From the NCBI GenBank assembly GCA_022836615.1, contig MU405249.1:62001-126000 (forward strand): a stretch of 64,000 nucleotides of DNA. The letters run 5' to 3'. The position numbers were made by a program, and so were the translations under genes. This document shows positions 38,829-50,978 of the stretch, piece after piece. This stretch comes from Annulohypoxylon bovei var. microspora (Eukaryota; Ascomycota; Sordariomycetes; Xylariales; Hypoxylaceae). Numbering within the stretch: position 1 is the stretch's first letter; each line of letters starts with the position of its first letter. Under the pieces are notes generated by a model. The model made no database searches and had not been told where the DNA came from. It worked only from the letters and a program-made list of their open reading frames with translations.

Positions 38829-40560
38829 ATGTCGAAGGGAAATTGGGAGGAGCTCGCCGCCAAGAAGCGCGAGCAGTTGGAGAAGTCCATCCCGGACGAG
38901 TGGCGCGTGCCGAGCCACCTCCTACCGCCCGCCGACCAGGACGATGTCACCAGCTTCCCCGACGACGTGAAGTGGTTCACACCTGAAGAGCTCGCCATCA
39001 CGAACCAGACGGCAGTCGAGCTAGTCGCCAAGCTCGCGACCGGCGAGCTCAAGTCCGAGGCCGTGACGCGGGCCTTCTGCAAGCGCGCCGTCGCGGCCCA
39101 CCAGCTGACGAACTGCCTGTCGGAGACGTGCTTCGAGAGCGCGCTCGCGACGGCCCAGGCGCTGGACGCGCACCTCGCCAAGACGGGCGCGCCGGTCGGG
39201 CCCCTGCACGGGCTGCCCGTGTCGCTGAAGGACAACTTCAACCTGAAGGGGCTGGACTCGACGGTGGGCTTCGCGTCGCACGTCGGCGACCCGGCGGCGC
39301 ACGACGCCGTGCTGGCCGAGCTGCTGCGCGGCGCCGGCGCCGTCTTCTACGTCAAGACCAACGTGCCGACGGCCATGATGATCGCCGAGAGCGTCAACAA
39401 CGTCTTCGGCCGCACCGTCAACCCGCGCAACCGCAAGCTGACGAGCGGCGGCAGCTCCGGCGGCGAGAGCGCGCTCGTCGCCTTCCGCGGCAGCCCCCTC
39501 GGCGTCGGCACCGACATCGGCGGCTCGCTGCGCATCCCCGCCGCCTGCACCGGCATCTTCACGCTGCGGCCCAGCTTCGGCCGCTTCCCGACCCTGCGCT
39601 GCCGCTCCGGCATGCCCGGCCAGGAGGCCGTGCAGTCCGTCAACGGCCCGCTGACGCGCACCGTCGGCGACCTCGAGTTCTACAGCCGCGCCGTCGTCGG
39701 CGCCGAGCCCTGGCGCCTCGACCCGCGGTGCCTGCCGATCCCGTGGCGCGGCGTCGCGCTGCCCCCGAAGCTGAAGATCGCCGTCATGTGGGACGACGGC
39801 ATGGCGCTGCCGACGCCGCCGGTGACGCGGGCGCTGAGGCACGCCGTGGCGAGGCTCGAGGCCGCCGGCCACGAGGTGGTGGAGTGGTCGTCGAAGGACC
39901 AGGCCGAGGGCCAGCGCCTGCTGAACCGCATGTTCGTGGCAGACGGCGGCAAGGCGATCAAGAAGGAGCTGGAGCGGACGGGGGAGCCGATGCGTCCGGA
40001 GATGGCCATGTACACGACGGCGCAGGAGCTCGGCGCGCTCGAGTACTGGCAGCTGCACATCGACCGCCAGGCGTACCAGAAGCGATACCTAGACCGGTGG
40101 TTGGCGACGGGCATCGATGCGATTTTGTGTCCCACGACGCCCTACAGCAGCGTGGAAAACGGCAAGTTCGAACATGGTAAGTCGAGCCCGAGTCCGACTG
40201 ACTAGAGAGTGTAGGCTGCTAACAATATCGTCCAGTTGGTTACACCGGTGTCTACAATGTTCTAGACTACTCCTGCATCTCCTTCCCCACAGGTATCAAT
40301 GCCGATAAATCCATTGATGTCGCGCTGGGTGAAACGTACAAACCCCTTTCAGACCTAGACAAGGGCATCCAAGCTAACTGTGAGTGCTTAAATTTGTATC
40401 CTATCTTTCAATTGACTCGCATGACTGACTCTTGATAGACAATCCTGACGCGGTTCATGGAATGCCCGTGAGTTTGCAGCTGGTAGCACAGAGACTAGAG
40501 GAAGAGAAGTGTGTAGAGATGTGCAAAAAGGTGTTAGATGCATTCCATATACCATTATAG
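38829..40560 (+). CDS. amidase (amidase-signature family, acetamidase-like)
   Basis: Inferred model: join(38829..40176,40236..40379,40439..40560), 537 aa, typical of fungal acetamidase/general amidases. The amidase-signature catalytic set is present: Lys in PVSLKDNFNLKG, cis-Ser in SGGSSGGESALVAF, and the nucleophile Ser in GTDIGGSLRIPAACTG. It hydrolyses an amide to carboxylate and ammonia; the substrate is not determined by the motif. There is no signal peptide, so it is probably cytosolic. Regulation by nitrogen status is likely from the GATA sites in the upstream region. Base use is unusual: from about 38850 to 40080 the third codon positions are almost all G or C, while the last two exons are ordinary. 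That composition creates long antisense frames which are not genes. Confidence 0.94.
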
Positions 40561-40972
40561 ACATTAGATTCGTTTAGTTATAGATTAAATGAATTAAGGC
40601 AGATGAAAAGCCCGCATAGATGAAGTTTAACATTGCCAAATTCGTGGTTACAAGCCGGAATAAATTGAATACAACTTTTATAGCTAACAAGAGATATTGA
40701 TAAACATGGATATCTGAGCTAACAATACGTTTTACAGATAAATGAGGCGCCCATAACTGTCAACGAGCCTTAGTCGCGATCTCCTGACCAACTCCAATAT
40801 TACACCTTTAGAAACCTCACCGACTAAGTCAAATCTGAAGAAAACTTTTGAGCCGGCATCTCAGGCTCTGGAGCCAAAGTCATCGAAATAGAGATTGGGA
40901 GGAGCTAAAGTAACACCTATATCGTCAGGTCATTTCACACTTAAGTTGATATGATAGATTTATCACTCAACC
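40561..40972. other. intergenic between convergent genes
   Basis: The 3' ends of the amidase (+) and the second Zn2Cys6 gene (-) face each other over about 410 bp. AT-rich 3' flank, nothing else seen. Confidence 0.4.
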
Positions 40973-43716
40973 CTAAAAATAGAACTGCTGCTGAGACTGC
41001 CCCGGGGGTGCTTGCGGGAGAAAGTCAAAATTCATATCTGCACCTGCGTAGAAAGGGTCTGGTGATTCTTTCGAGAGATTAGCATGTGGAAGGGCGGTGT
41101 ATAGGTATGGCCACCTACCCCAAAAGATTGAATCGTAAAGATCCATAGGCGCTAGGGAAGTGGGATCCAGCTGATTCATATCCGGAATTCCTATAGTTTG
41201 CTGAATCGGTGGCTGATACGGCATAGTTCTGTGCTCACTTGTCAGCAATCTACTAAATAAACGTGACAATTGACTTACGTTGCGAAATCCGTGAGGTTAT
41301 TTCCATTTTGTAGCTCTGCCATGGCAATAGCGGCATCCTGATGCCTGTCAAACCCGGGCTGCATACGAAATTGGTGGTTGATATTTTGAAGAGTTTGTGG
41401 AACAGCGGCTCCAATCGGCGTGCGATTGCCAGATGCACTCTCGCTCTTGATTCCAGAAGCTCCGTGTAGAGAGCCATAATCGTATATGTTTTTTAATGCC
41501 GTCAATGCTCTGGAAAGAGGGCCCGACAATTCAATATCTCTATCGATTTTAGGGATGTGATCAGGAGCAGGACTGGTTTGCTCCTTGGCGGCTGCGGCTG
41601 ATAGAGCTGAGATAAGATCTCCTTGGAGCTGACGGACCTCGGGGTCTAGTTTGGTCTCGCATAATATCCCGAGGAGAACAGCAGAAGAAAGCCCATGGTA
41701 TGTGAAGGCCCAACTTCGGGTTGGGATGAATGATAGCTGATGCATTGACAGAAACATTCGAACAGTCTCGGTCAAGTTAGTTTTACATTTGTCGGCCAAG
41801 GCTTTCTTTTCAGTAGGTCCTAGTCTCGTACAATCTCGACGAAGAGCCGGACGACAGCATACAGAAATTACGAAGGAAGTGTGAAGACGTATGGCATAGT
41901 GTTGAAGCTTATCGACCACACTCTTGCAAGCCTCCTTACTGCGTAACTGAGGAAATACTTTCTCGCGGATGGACTCAACGGCTTGGCAATTCTCGAGGAT
42001 TGTTTCGTAAGAGTAACCAGCAGTGGCGTCTGGGTTAAGCTTCTGTGAAATTACTTCGCAAAGAGTATACATCGCTTCAAGATACGACAACCCCTCAACG
42101 GAAGAACTTGGGGATAGCGGTATTGGACAACATTGAATGTTGGTCATATTAGGACTAGGACAATGATGAGCGACATGTTTTGCAATATAATTAATTATAA
42201 AATTCTTACCGATCAAAAGATAGCGACGTCAACGTATCGTGCCATTGGCACGTCCACCTAAATTGTGTTAATAAATTAAGCATAGGGGGGTCTCGGGTGA
42301 CTCGAACCATAGCTTTCTCCGCACATATGTTTTTAATGACATCTCAGTTGAGTTGGCATCGTCTGACGTTATAGCTCGGTGGAGCCCAAGTGATTGTGCT
42401 AATCGACAAGTCATGCCGATTAAGGCCCAAGAAGCTTCGGCTTTCATATCGTTTAGGAGACAAAATCCTATTAGTAGTAGGGCTTGGATTGAATCCAAGT
42501 TCGGCCTAAAGTAGAGAGGATGAGAGCCCGAGCAAGAATTTGTACAATAGACCCCTGACTTACCGTAGCAAGAAGTTCCCTAGTCTAAGGAAATGAAATG
42601 ATATCTGGACATATCTTTGAGCATCTCGCGTTCGAATATGATAAGGCGAATCGCGATACTGCGAACCAACAGCCATCACGGAGAAAAGGATAGCTAGCCA
42701 TGACGCGGAGACACGCCGACTTGACTTGCTATGTTCCCTAGCATTCTTAGCTCGCTCTTCGAGATATATCATGATACGAGATTCCAGATCATCGATGTCA
42801 ATAACAAAGCCCCAAAATGGGTGGGTAATTTCTTTATATGCCCTAAAGAGGCTATGGAGAGATGAATTAGCAGATGGACCCCGAGATATCAATGACAAGA
42901 CAGTTATTTCCGTTTGATACTCACATCATCACTTCTCTATCCGAAGGAAGCTCGGAGAAAATGTCCTGTGTTAGGCGGTCGAGGTGTTTTGACGACATTA
43001 GGGGGAAAGGCGCAGAGTTGTCGAGCCCGAGGATTGGGCGCATATCACGGCGGATGTCAACACCATCTTTAGTCTCTATCGGCGACGGCTGATCTCGTAA
43101 TAATGCGGGGATGCTATTTTGACCAACGTAGCGTGAAATTTCCAGAGACTCCGGCTCATCTTTAAGATACGTACTGATCAGCACAATTTGATATATGGAG
43201 TATATGGCGGAGCACACCTATTGCTTGAGGCCAACCCTCGGGTTGATGATCACTCCCCTGGTCATTGCTGACGCTGTCGTCAGGAGAATGAGGTCTTTTC
43301 TTCCCTTGACCTTGATGACCTTCGGCCGATACGGATGCTTGTTTGGAAGCACTGGAACGGTTGGGTTTATAAGAGCACAGCTGGGGGTGTTCTCTCTTGA
43401 CGCAGTTTTCACATGGTTGCTTGTTGTCGCACTTCACCTTCCGTTGCCTAGATATATGTTTAGTTTCAGACATCATCATGGTATTATACTATGTACGCCA
43501 CACACCTGCAGGGCCAACATGCCGTACCTAGAAAAGACTTGTAAGCCGACGAAGGTTATTAGGTAACTTGAATTGATGACTACGCAACGATGGAATAAGC
43601 GCGCAATCGGAGAACGTACCGTATCGAACTTTACGGTGAGAGTGAATGATGTGACTAGCTTGTTCGGGAGTCAGGTCCTGTATAGGGACCTGATTGATAT
43701 CTTGCTCGGATGACAT
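40973..43716 (-). CDS. Zn2Cys6 transcription factor with fungal_trans domain (second copy)
   Basis: Inferred model: complement(join(40973..41228,41279..42154,42210..42257,42308..42505,42564..42851,42925..43159,43218..43447,43506..43527,43620..43716)), 749 aa. The start is the first true ATG (43716); the frame continues upstream only with non-ATG codons. The zinc cluster begins at Cys36: C-WP-C-RQRKVK-C-DNKQP-C-EN-C-VKREHPQL-C, encoded across three exons including a 22-nt microexon (43506-43527). The middle region carries the fungal_trans signature: LFRAYKEITHPFWGFVIDI, NFLLRPNLDSIQALLLIG, EASWALIGMTCRLAQSLGLH and RRKLWWTCQWHDTLTSLSFD. One donor (GTTCGA at 42307) is weak but keeps the family motif. 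The Gln-rich end (QSQQQFYF) may be activating. Position beside permease and amidase suggests a pathway-specific regulator (inference). Confidence 0.9.
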
Positions 43717-45013
43717 GAGCGCTGGTTGAAATGGCCTTATGAGACAAACCACAAACCCCGCCGCGCAAACGCGCGAGCTACTAGGTAGATTTGGAGTTGG
43801 TATGTACTTTGGAGTTTCGGCCTCGCCTCAAAGGCCAAGGCTTCCAATGAATGAAGAGATCGTACAGCCCGGCAGCTGTAACCCGATCAGGGGTCTGACC
43901 TTAGCGCGCTGAATTACTGAAAGGTAGTTGTTAAGCAAGGCAGGATCAGCAAGGCTTTGCTGTATGATGGTGATTGAAAGCGAAAGAGGAATTGACAAAG
44001 AATGCCGAAAACCGAAGATCCTCTCGACCGTAGGTTGATGGAAGCGGGGCAAAACTTCGATTAGAGCGATTAGAGTGATAGATTTTGTGAGAGAGGAAAA
44101 TAATTTGCCAAGACTTTTGATCTGAGACCCCGAACTTTCCGAGACTTTGAGACTTTGAGACTTTGGAACTTCCAAGGATCCACCTAAGCTTCGAGGACCA
44201 GGAGGGCAGGATGGCAGGAGGGTCCCGAGTCCCCTTCACTTACTTAACGGAAAAACACTGCCGGCTTTGAGCGATGTACCTAAGTACCTACCGACAAACA
44301 GGCAAACCACCTGGGCAGATAGACAGACAGGGAAACCCCGCAGTCGATGACGGATCCACTTGTCCCGCCTTCGACGATTTCTGAGCTCGGGCCATCCCGC
44401 ATGGAAGCTTCGACAGTCCCCGCCTAGTAGTGGAGAAAACTAAGTCCCAAACGGCTCGAGACGACTCCAAAGTTTGAACCAGTCTCCCCTTTTAACTAAG
44501 GTCAACTATTAACGCGTCTTTTTTCTCGAACCAAACGTCAAAGTCGCGTTTTACTAGGTCTCCGGGGTCGCCTCGTGTCAAATTCGCGTCACTAATGACG
44601 CCCTAGCACAGTCATTATCACGATCGATCCTCTACCAATCATATTTGGTGTGTCTCACGTTTCCTTTCCTCTTAGCTAGCCCCGCACTTAGGGATCGGGT
44701 CGACATCATCCAATCGATCGCCAACAAGTTTGTTTACATGACAAGATCCTCCGCAGTGGAGATCCGGGATTTGGTGAGACTTCTGTTGCTTATTCCCCTG
44801 CCTGCCTTGTTGTAGTCTCTATTAGTGTTGTACACGAAGCTGTGCGATGTTGGCGATGGTCACTGATTGGCCCGAAAGCTAATGTAGCTAGCTACGTACA
44901 GTAGCGACTTTCTAAGGTTCTCACTTTAGCCTCTGAGCTGCATCAAGTAGCACCAACCTACCATTCGGCGAGCCGAGCGATTGGGTTAAACGTCGAACTC
45001 TACCACGTGTAAT
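43717..45013. promoter_or_regulatory. divergent promoter region of regulator and RdRP
   Basis: About 1.3 kb between the starts of the Zn2Cys6 gene (-) and the RdRP gene (+). It holds GAGACTTT repeated three times at 44141-44164 and a TACCTAAGTACCTACC run near 44277-44292. No gene is seen; the overlapping frames at 43828-44470 have no domain. Confidence 0.4.
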
Positions 45014-48000
45014 ATGGCACCGCGGTCTGAGTCTGCTTATCCACCACTCACGCCATCCAAACCACGGCTTAATGTTACGGAGTTCGATATTTGGTTTCTC
45101 GAGTTTTCCAATACATATAACCTAAATCTCAGACGGTCTCCTCCAGATTTATCCCCACAGAAGAAACGGTCCCTGTCATATTACTCAGACCTGAAATATT
45201 ATGAACTTCTCAAAGTCCAATATTTCAAGGGAACCCATACGGTAATTCAAGACCTGTTTGACCGTGGGGCAAAGGAGATTCACAGCAAGTGGGTGAAGAA
45301 GCCACGTTCTGAGTCTGGTGTTGTTCCTTTTCCCACACAATTGCCGCGGGCCACCACCGAGCCTGAACGGCATCAATTAGTCGGGCTTCTCAAAGCTATC
45401 TTGGATGATGTTTGCTCAACAAATGTATCGTCGTGCTCCTCCGTCTCGATTTCTCTCTCTAATCGAGCGTACGATGAACCTCAATCCCCTACACCGAATC
45501 GACGTTCTAAACGTCACTCCGATGAATGGCAGGGAAGTCCCACTGCCAAAAGGACCAGAAGTGTTACATCAGAAGTTGACACTGAATGTGACCCGGACGA
45601 CGAAAGACCCCCGAGTGTACTTTCAGTTCTTGATAGAGGTCGCGTACACACAGCTAGCCCCGCTCCCAGTGAATTTTCGAACCCAGCACCAAGGTGGACA
45701 CAAAATAGAATTGTGTATGACTTATCCAAGTCAACAAATGCAAGCAAGTCGACGTTTACATCACAGATTTTCTCAGGCCGTGACGAGTATGATCATCCGC
45801 TGGCTTCTCAAGAGACGCAAACCACAGTCATCGCAAGCACTCCAGGAAGTGTAAAGCTTCCACTTCTACAGCCACCAAGAGGGGTAGGGTCAGATTCGGA
45901 CTCGTTAGCACCATCTTCAAGCACCGAGCGCGCTCTCCAGATATCTTTCGACAGTCATGAACAGCTTCAACAAAATGTAAGGGGGCTTCTCAGGAATGGT
46001 TCATCGACGTATTCAGATTTCGCCCACTCGTCACAGCAGGATATTACACAGCCTGTTACCCCTTCTCTGCCTCCGACCCCTTTACCTCCAGCCTCGCCGC
46101 CTCCGGTTTCTTTATCTGCAATTCCTCCTACGCTGTCTCCTATAAAGGAAATTGTAAAAGAAAAGACTAATAACATACCGCCACATGTGTCGTATGCAGG
46201 CAGTCAGAACCTCGAGCAGCGACTTTATAATGTTTGGCGTAAGCGCGATCTTCTTTCCATATTAGAACTCATAACTAACCGTCATCAGCTCATCTTCCCG
46301 CTCAGTTTGACCGGGCTCCATTTGTAGTTCGCTGGGAGATCTTGCGAATTGCGCTCTACTGTGGAATACAAATGGATGATCTACGCATTGACTATGATCC
46401 ATCATGGACCGATCAAAAAACGTTGTGGGGGAGGCTTCAAGCGTTGCCTCTATTTCAGGGCAAGAGTTTTCCTGAAAAATCTCAATCCAAAGCCTGGACC
46501 GCCGCTCTTAATGACAAGTTTTCTACTACGGATGAAGTAGTCGTTCTCACGGCTTCTCTCGCTACCAATGCGTCGAAAAATGGGCCTTTCTTCACCCTTA
46601 GGCTTAATCCTTTGAGATTGGATCTTTCACATCGTCTTAGCCGCAGGTTTGGATCGGATCGATTTCTTGAACTTGTAATACCATCAATGAATTCTCAGGA
46701 TCTAAAATTTCTTGGCGAACCTGGCATAGAAAATATTCAACGGTGGCTAGTCAATGAGTCTCATGTACTTCTTGGTCGCGTCTGGACATCATTTTTTCTG
46801 AAACCTTCCTTACCCAAGAAGATTAATATTGATAATACGCTTGTGCCACAGACGAAGACGATTTACCAAGAGCGGATATATCTATTTGCGGAAGATGGTA
46901 ATGATTTCCGCCGTTTAGGAGCTGGAGACCATTGGTCGCCAAAGGGTGAACCACCCGGGATGCACACCCAGATGGGACGAGGAAGCCTCATTGATTGGCT
47001 CTTGCAAGTTCCCAATAATCAAGGCCAGTCGGTGCTGAAACTCTTTTCGCGGATTACGTTAGGTAACATCAAGTAAGATTCCCATGCTTCGTGGGTGGGT
47101 AGTTAACAGTTCCTAGGTCTCAGCCGAACACGTCCCACTATCATCGTTCGACCTGAGCAAATTCGACATCGATCCGTTGATGTGCTCTCGCCTACTAACA
47201 AAGTTATGAACGATGGTATCGCCCTAATATCGCATGGTCTCGCGCGAGCCGTGTCCAATTCCATGGGCCTACTTGACACCCCGGCAGGCTTCCAGGGCCG
47301 ATTTGGTAGTGCCAAAGGGTTCTGGATCCGGGATACTACCGACACGAGCGACGACATCTGGATAGAAACCACTCCTTCTCAACGAAAGTGGAACTGCGAC
47401 TATATTGAAGATGATCATCGCACATTCGAAGTTCGTAACTCATCTAGGGAATTAAAGTCTGCTAACCTAAACCTTCAACTTCTTCCTATCCTTGAGGATA
47501 GAGCCATCGATGTAGCCTTGATGAAGGCACAGGTTGGTAAGTTCCTAAAAGATACTCTTAAAAGAGACCTGGATGCCCAAAAAGCCGCCATGCTAGACCC
47601 AATCCAGTTCAGACTCTGGGTACACGAAAATTCGGGGTCAGGTCGTCGGCAAGAACGAACCAAACACAACCAGGTCCTATTCGCCGCTGGCCTACCAAGT
47701 GGTCGGGAAGATATAATGACATTTCTCATGGACAGTGGTTTCGAGCCTACGAAGCTGAAGTTCTTGAGCGAAATGGCTTGGAAAATGCGGATGGACAAAT
47801 GTAACGAGCTCAAAGAAAAGTTGAGTGTCAGGGTCGGACGTTCCACCTACGCCTATATGGTTGTCGATTTCCTTGGGGTTTTGGAAGAAGACGAAGTTCA
47901 CCTTGGATTTTCCTCCAAGTTTGCTGATGAGCATTCTGGCTTTTCCGAGACCTTTCTCCACGGTATGGACGTCCTTGTTGCCCGTACACCCGCACATTAT

Positions 48001-49209
48001 CCAAGTGATATCCAAAGGGTAAAGGCAGTCTTTAAACCAGAACTAGGCTCGTTAAAAGATGTCATCATTTTCCCCACCAAGGGTGACATACCTCTTGCTG
48101 ATAAGCTCTCTGGTGGTGATTATGACGGAGACATAGCTTGGGTGTGCTGGGAGCCCACAATCGTGAATAATTTTCGCAACGCGGAAATGCCGGACGTCCC
48201 TGACCTATTTCAACGGGGCGTGGTACGCAAGGAGAACGTGAGCTATCTCGAGTTGGTGGGTACAAGTGACATTACTTCAGAGTTCCTATCGAGGGCGTTT
48301 CGTTTCAACATGCAACAGAACCTCCTTGGCATGTGCACAAACTACAAGGAAAGGTTCTGTTATGCCCAAAACTCAGTTCGGAATGAATCCGCGATCCTCT
48401 TGAGCACTCTTATTAGTCATTTAGTAGATAGGGCTAAACAAGGAGTCGTCTTCACGGATCTGGATTGGGCTCAACTGCGCAAAACCCTGAGCCGGGTCGA
48501 CCCGCCAGATCCTCCATACAAAAGGGAAGTGTGGGGTGGTAAAGGCGAGCCTACACACATCATCGACTATGTCAAGTTTAGGATAGGGAACCCTACAGTT
48601 GAGAGGGAGTTGAGAGCGTTCAATGAAACCCTCAGCCATGCTGAACACTTCGACAAGGATCTCATAGGGTTCTATCAACATTATGAGAAATTCCAGAGGC
48701 CTTATAATGAGCGAAAAGATGCAGTTAAAAAATCGACGTGGGAGATTATTTTAGACGAGCTTAGGAAAGACATTGACTCTGTAGCTCAGGAATGGCGCCG
48801 TTCCCGCGGTGAGTGGGATGCCAAACTCGCTCATGTTTACGACAGATGGCAGGCGATATCTCCCACAAATAAGGTCAATTCTAAAACCATCAGAGCCTTC
48901 CAACAAGAAGACCAGGTCAACGCCAGACTCTCGAACTGGGACCTGTTGAAGGCTTCGTTCTGCTTCAAGATGTACTATAAAGCATCCCCGGCATTCGTGT
49001 GGTATATCATGGGCAGGCAGCTCGCATATTTAAAGGCTCTGCGTAAAGGCGGCTTGCCGGTGCTCATGATCCCTAGCATGTACGCGGGCTCGCGACCCGA
49101 CAACAAGTACGCCCGAACTCTCGCCGCAAAGGCAGAGGGACGCGGCTTTGCCGAGGGCGAGGCGATAGACGAGGAGGAGGCGTCGACCATGCCAGACGAT
49201 GAGATCTAG
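45014..49209 (+). CDS. RNA-dependent RNA polymerase (RNA-silencing RdRP)
   Basis: Inferred model: join(45014..46238,46289..47062,47117..49209), 1363 aa, in the size range of fungal silencing RdRPs. Residues 1-400 are Ser/Pro-rich and mostly disordered. The RdRP domain runs from about residue 415 (FDRAPFVVRWEILRIALYCG) to ~1080 and includes KLFSRITLGLSRTRPTIIV, VMNDGIALIS and the catalytic loop LSGGDYDGDIAW; the Asp-rich DYDGD is at residues ~1001-1005 and is intact. These two-barrel polymerases copy single-stranded RNA into dsRNA for Dicer in quelling or meiotic silencing of unpaired DNA (QDE-1, SAD-1, RRP-3 in Neurospora). I cannot assign it to one of these clades by eye. Introns of 50 and 54 bp; the second uses the donor GTAACA, chosen because it restores the family motif. 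Confidence 0.95.
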
Positions 49210-49894
49210 AAGGTTTCCTCATCTGCGAATGATGAGGCTCGTCTATGGGATGTGATCATGCCGATTCTTGTCTGCGGTTGGCTGCGCAACCTCTTTGCGA
49301 GGAAATGATACCCTTTGGTTCTCTATTGGATCAGTTCGATGCTGGTAATTGGCTAATCCTAGAGGGGGAATTAGTCTGGTGGATTGGGCTTGATAGTATA
49401 GGACTTGGGAAGAATGGTTGGCTAGTATAGTGTGCATGTTCTTTGATGACGGTTGCATACATCGAGATGCATATGGAATGCCATGAAGGCCCCCGAATCT
49501 GGTCTAGATACAGGGGCTGTATATGTTAAAACAAGTACATACAATTCAATCCGTCAACAGACTAACGTGTTCTTAAACTACCTAGCAAAGGTGTTGAATA
49601 TTGGCGCGGGAATCATTATATGGCATGTCTCACTGCTCATCATATAAGAGAAGCACTAGAGAACTAGGCCGTTGTTTCTCTATATGAGGTAATGTCGTGT
49701 ATCCATGTGGATTAAGAAGTAACGACTATGGCGCCGGTCGAGTTTATTGATAACTAATATTTAGTATAAATTTGAATTTATCTTCTCACTACAGGTGCTA
49801 GCTACCTGGGCAGTAGACTTCTATCATTCCATATCAATCAACTCTGCGATCAATCACTGATACGGTCTTCGAGTCTAAGAGAAGCATCGCAAAC
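49210..49894. other. intergenic, no gene seen
   Basis: RdRP 3' flank and promoter of the next small gene. The frames at 49243-49458 and 49453-49647 are short and featureless. Confidence 0.4.
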
Positions 49895-50319
49895 ATGTAT
49901 TCGAAGTCTATCACGGCACTGCTCATTGCGGCTCTCTTCTCTCATCCAACTACGCAGTTTAGTTGTCACACACGAGAGAAGTGGGGGTTTTCTCCGGTGT
50001 GCTGCACGCACATAGAGGGCCAGGTTGGAATAAACTGTGAGTTCTCGCGTAGAAATCTTAAGAATACAGATAAAACATATGGGTAGTTATTCTGATATTT
50101 CATCCCAGGTGTCACGGCACATCAGCTAGGCATCACAAATCCTAGCTGGGAATGCAACCTCTACGTCTACAACATCACAGGATGTTGCCAGCTTACCGTG
50201 AGTTCACAGAATACTATATCTGGGACTCTTCCAGTACTAATCGGATTGAATTACAGGGCTACAGGAACCCGTATACCAACAACACAATCGAGGTTTGCGC
50301 AACACAGATCGATCCATAG
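49895..50319 (+). CDS. small secreted eight-cysteine protein, hydrophobin-like
   Basis: Inferred model: join(49895..50036,50109..50197,50257..50319), 97 aa; all borders GT-AG (two GTGAGT donors). Residues 1-21 form a signal peptide (MYSKSITALLIAALFSHPTT). The mature ~75 residues hold eight Cys in the order C-CC-C-C-CC-C, with spacings of 11, 10, 14, 9 and 16, which is the hydrophobin order; class II hydrophobins have CC-X11-C and C-X8/9-CC, close to this. Hydrophobins assemble at air-water or host surfaces. The sequence between the cysteines (FSPVCCTH, ITGCCQLTG) is not a textbook hydrophobin, so another small cysteine-rich secreted family or an effector-like protein is possible. Two potential N-glycosylation sites (NIT, NNT) are present. 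Confidence 0.75.
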
Positions 50320-50978
50320 AAGTGGTACCGTGATAGAGAGAAATCACGTACAATCAGAAAGCAATGGTCACAAATTGATACAATTTGATGAAAAGCAAAA
50401 GTGAAACCGGCGTGTACGTATGATGGGGGACTTAAGTGACAATTCCTCTAAATAGTCTCGGATTGGACGGATAGTATACATATGTTAGGTAGGTAGTAAA
50501 CCAATGGCATGTATATGAAGGCATCTTCTACACCATGACTAATGAAGCGCATAGAGCTGGCAGGATCGATAATGACGTGACTGAAACAATGTCCAATAGA
50601 TGTATACGTCGATAAGACGATATCGTGCATACAAGACATCATTGGTGACGATATTCGCGTGTTACGCTAGCGGCCCGTGTAGTGTAACCCGACCTACCGG
50701 CGGCAGTGGTGATGACCTCAGCTTGGTAACGGTTACCCCGCTAGAGATTGGAGATTAGGGGGGACTTAACGCTACATAATGGAAGTCGCTTCCGGCTTCT
50801 GCGGGGAATTTAGAGTTCAGCCGGAATGGGTGCAACCCGACCATACACCAATACATGTCCTACCGGTAGGTATATATATTAAGACGACGAAACAAAGACG
50901 TCCCACGCTCGCCTCATATTCGTTTCATTAGAGAGGTTGTTAGCAGGGACATAACTTCAGTCTCCGGTCAGAATCGTC
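50320..50978. other. intergenic, no gene seen
   Basis: Between the small secreted protein and the aldo/keto reductase gene, which share the same strand. Only short featureless frames. Confidence 0.4.

Noticed and set aside
39021..40058. 345-codon antisense frame (and a 350-codon frame at 39128-40180) over the amidase
   Set aside because: Arises from near-total G/C at third codon positions; low-complexity Arg/Ala/Gly-rich product with no domain, while the sense frame has the full amidase signature.
46239..46288. Acceptor at CCGCTCAG (46305) for the first RdRP intron
   Set aside because: It breaks the reading frame; the earlier GTCATCAG acceptor keeps the frame and gives the family sequence VWPHLPAQFDRAPFVVRWE.
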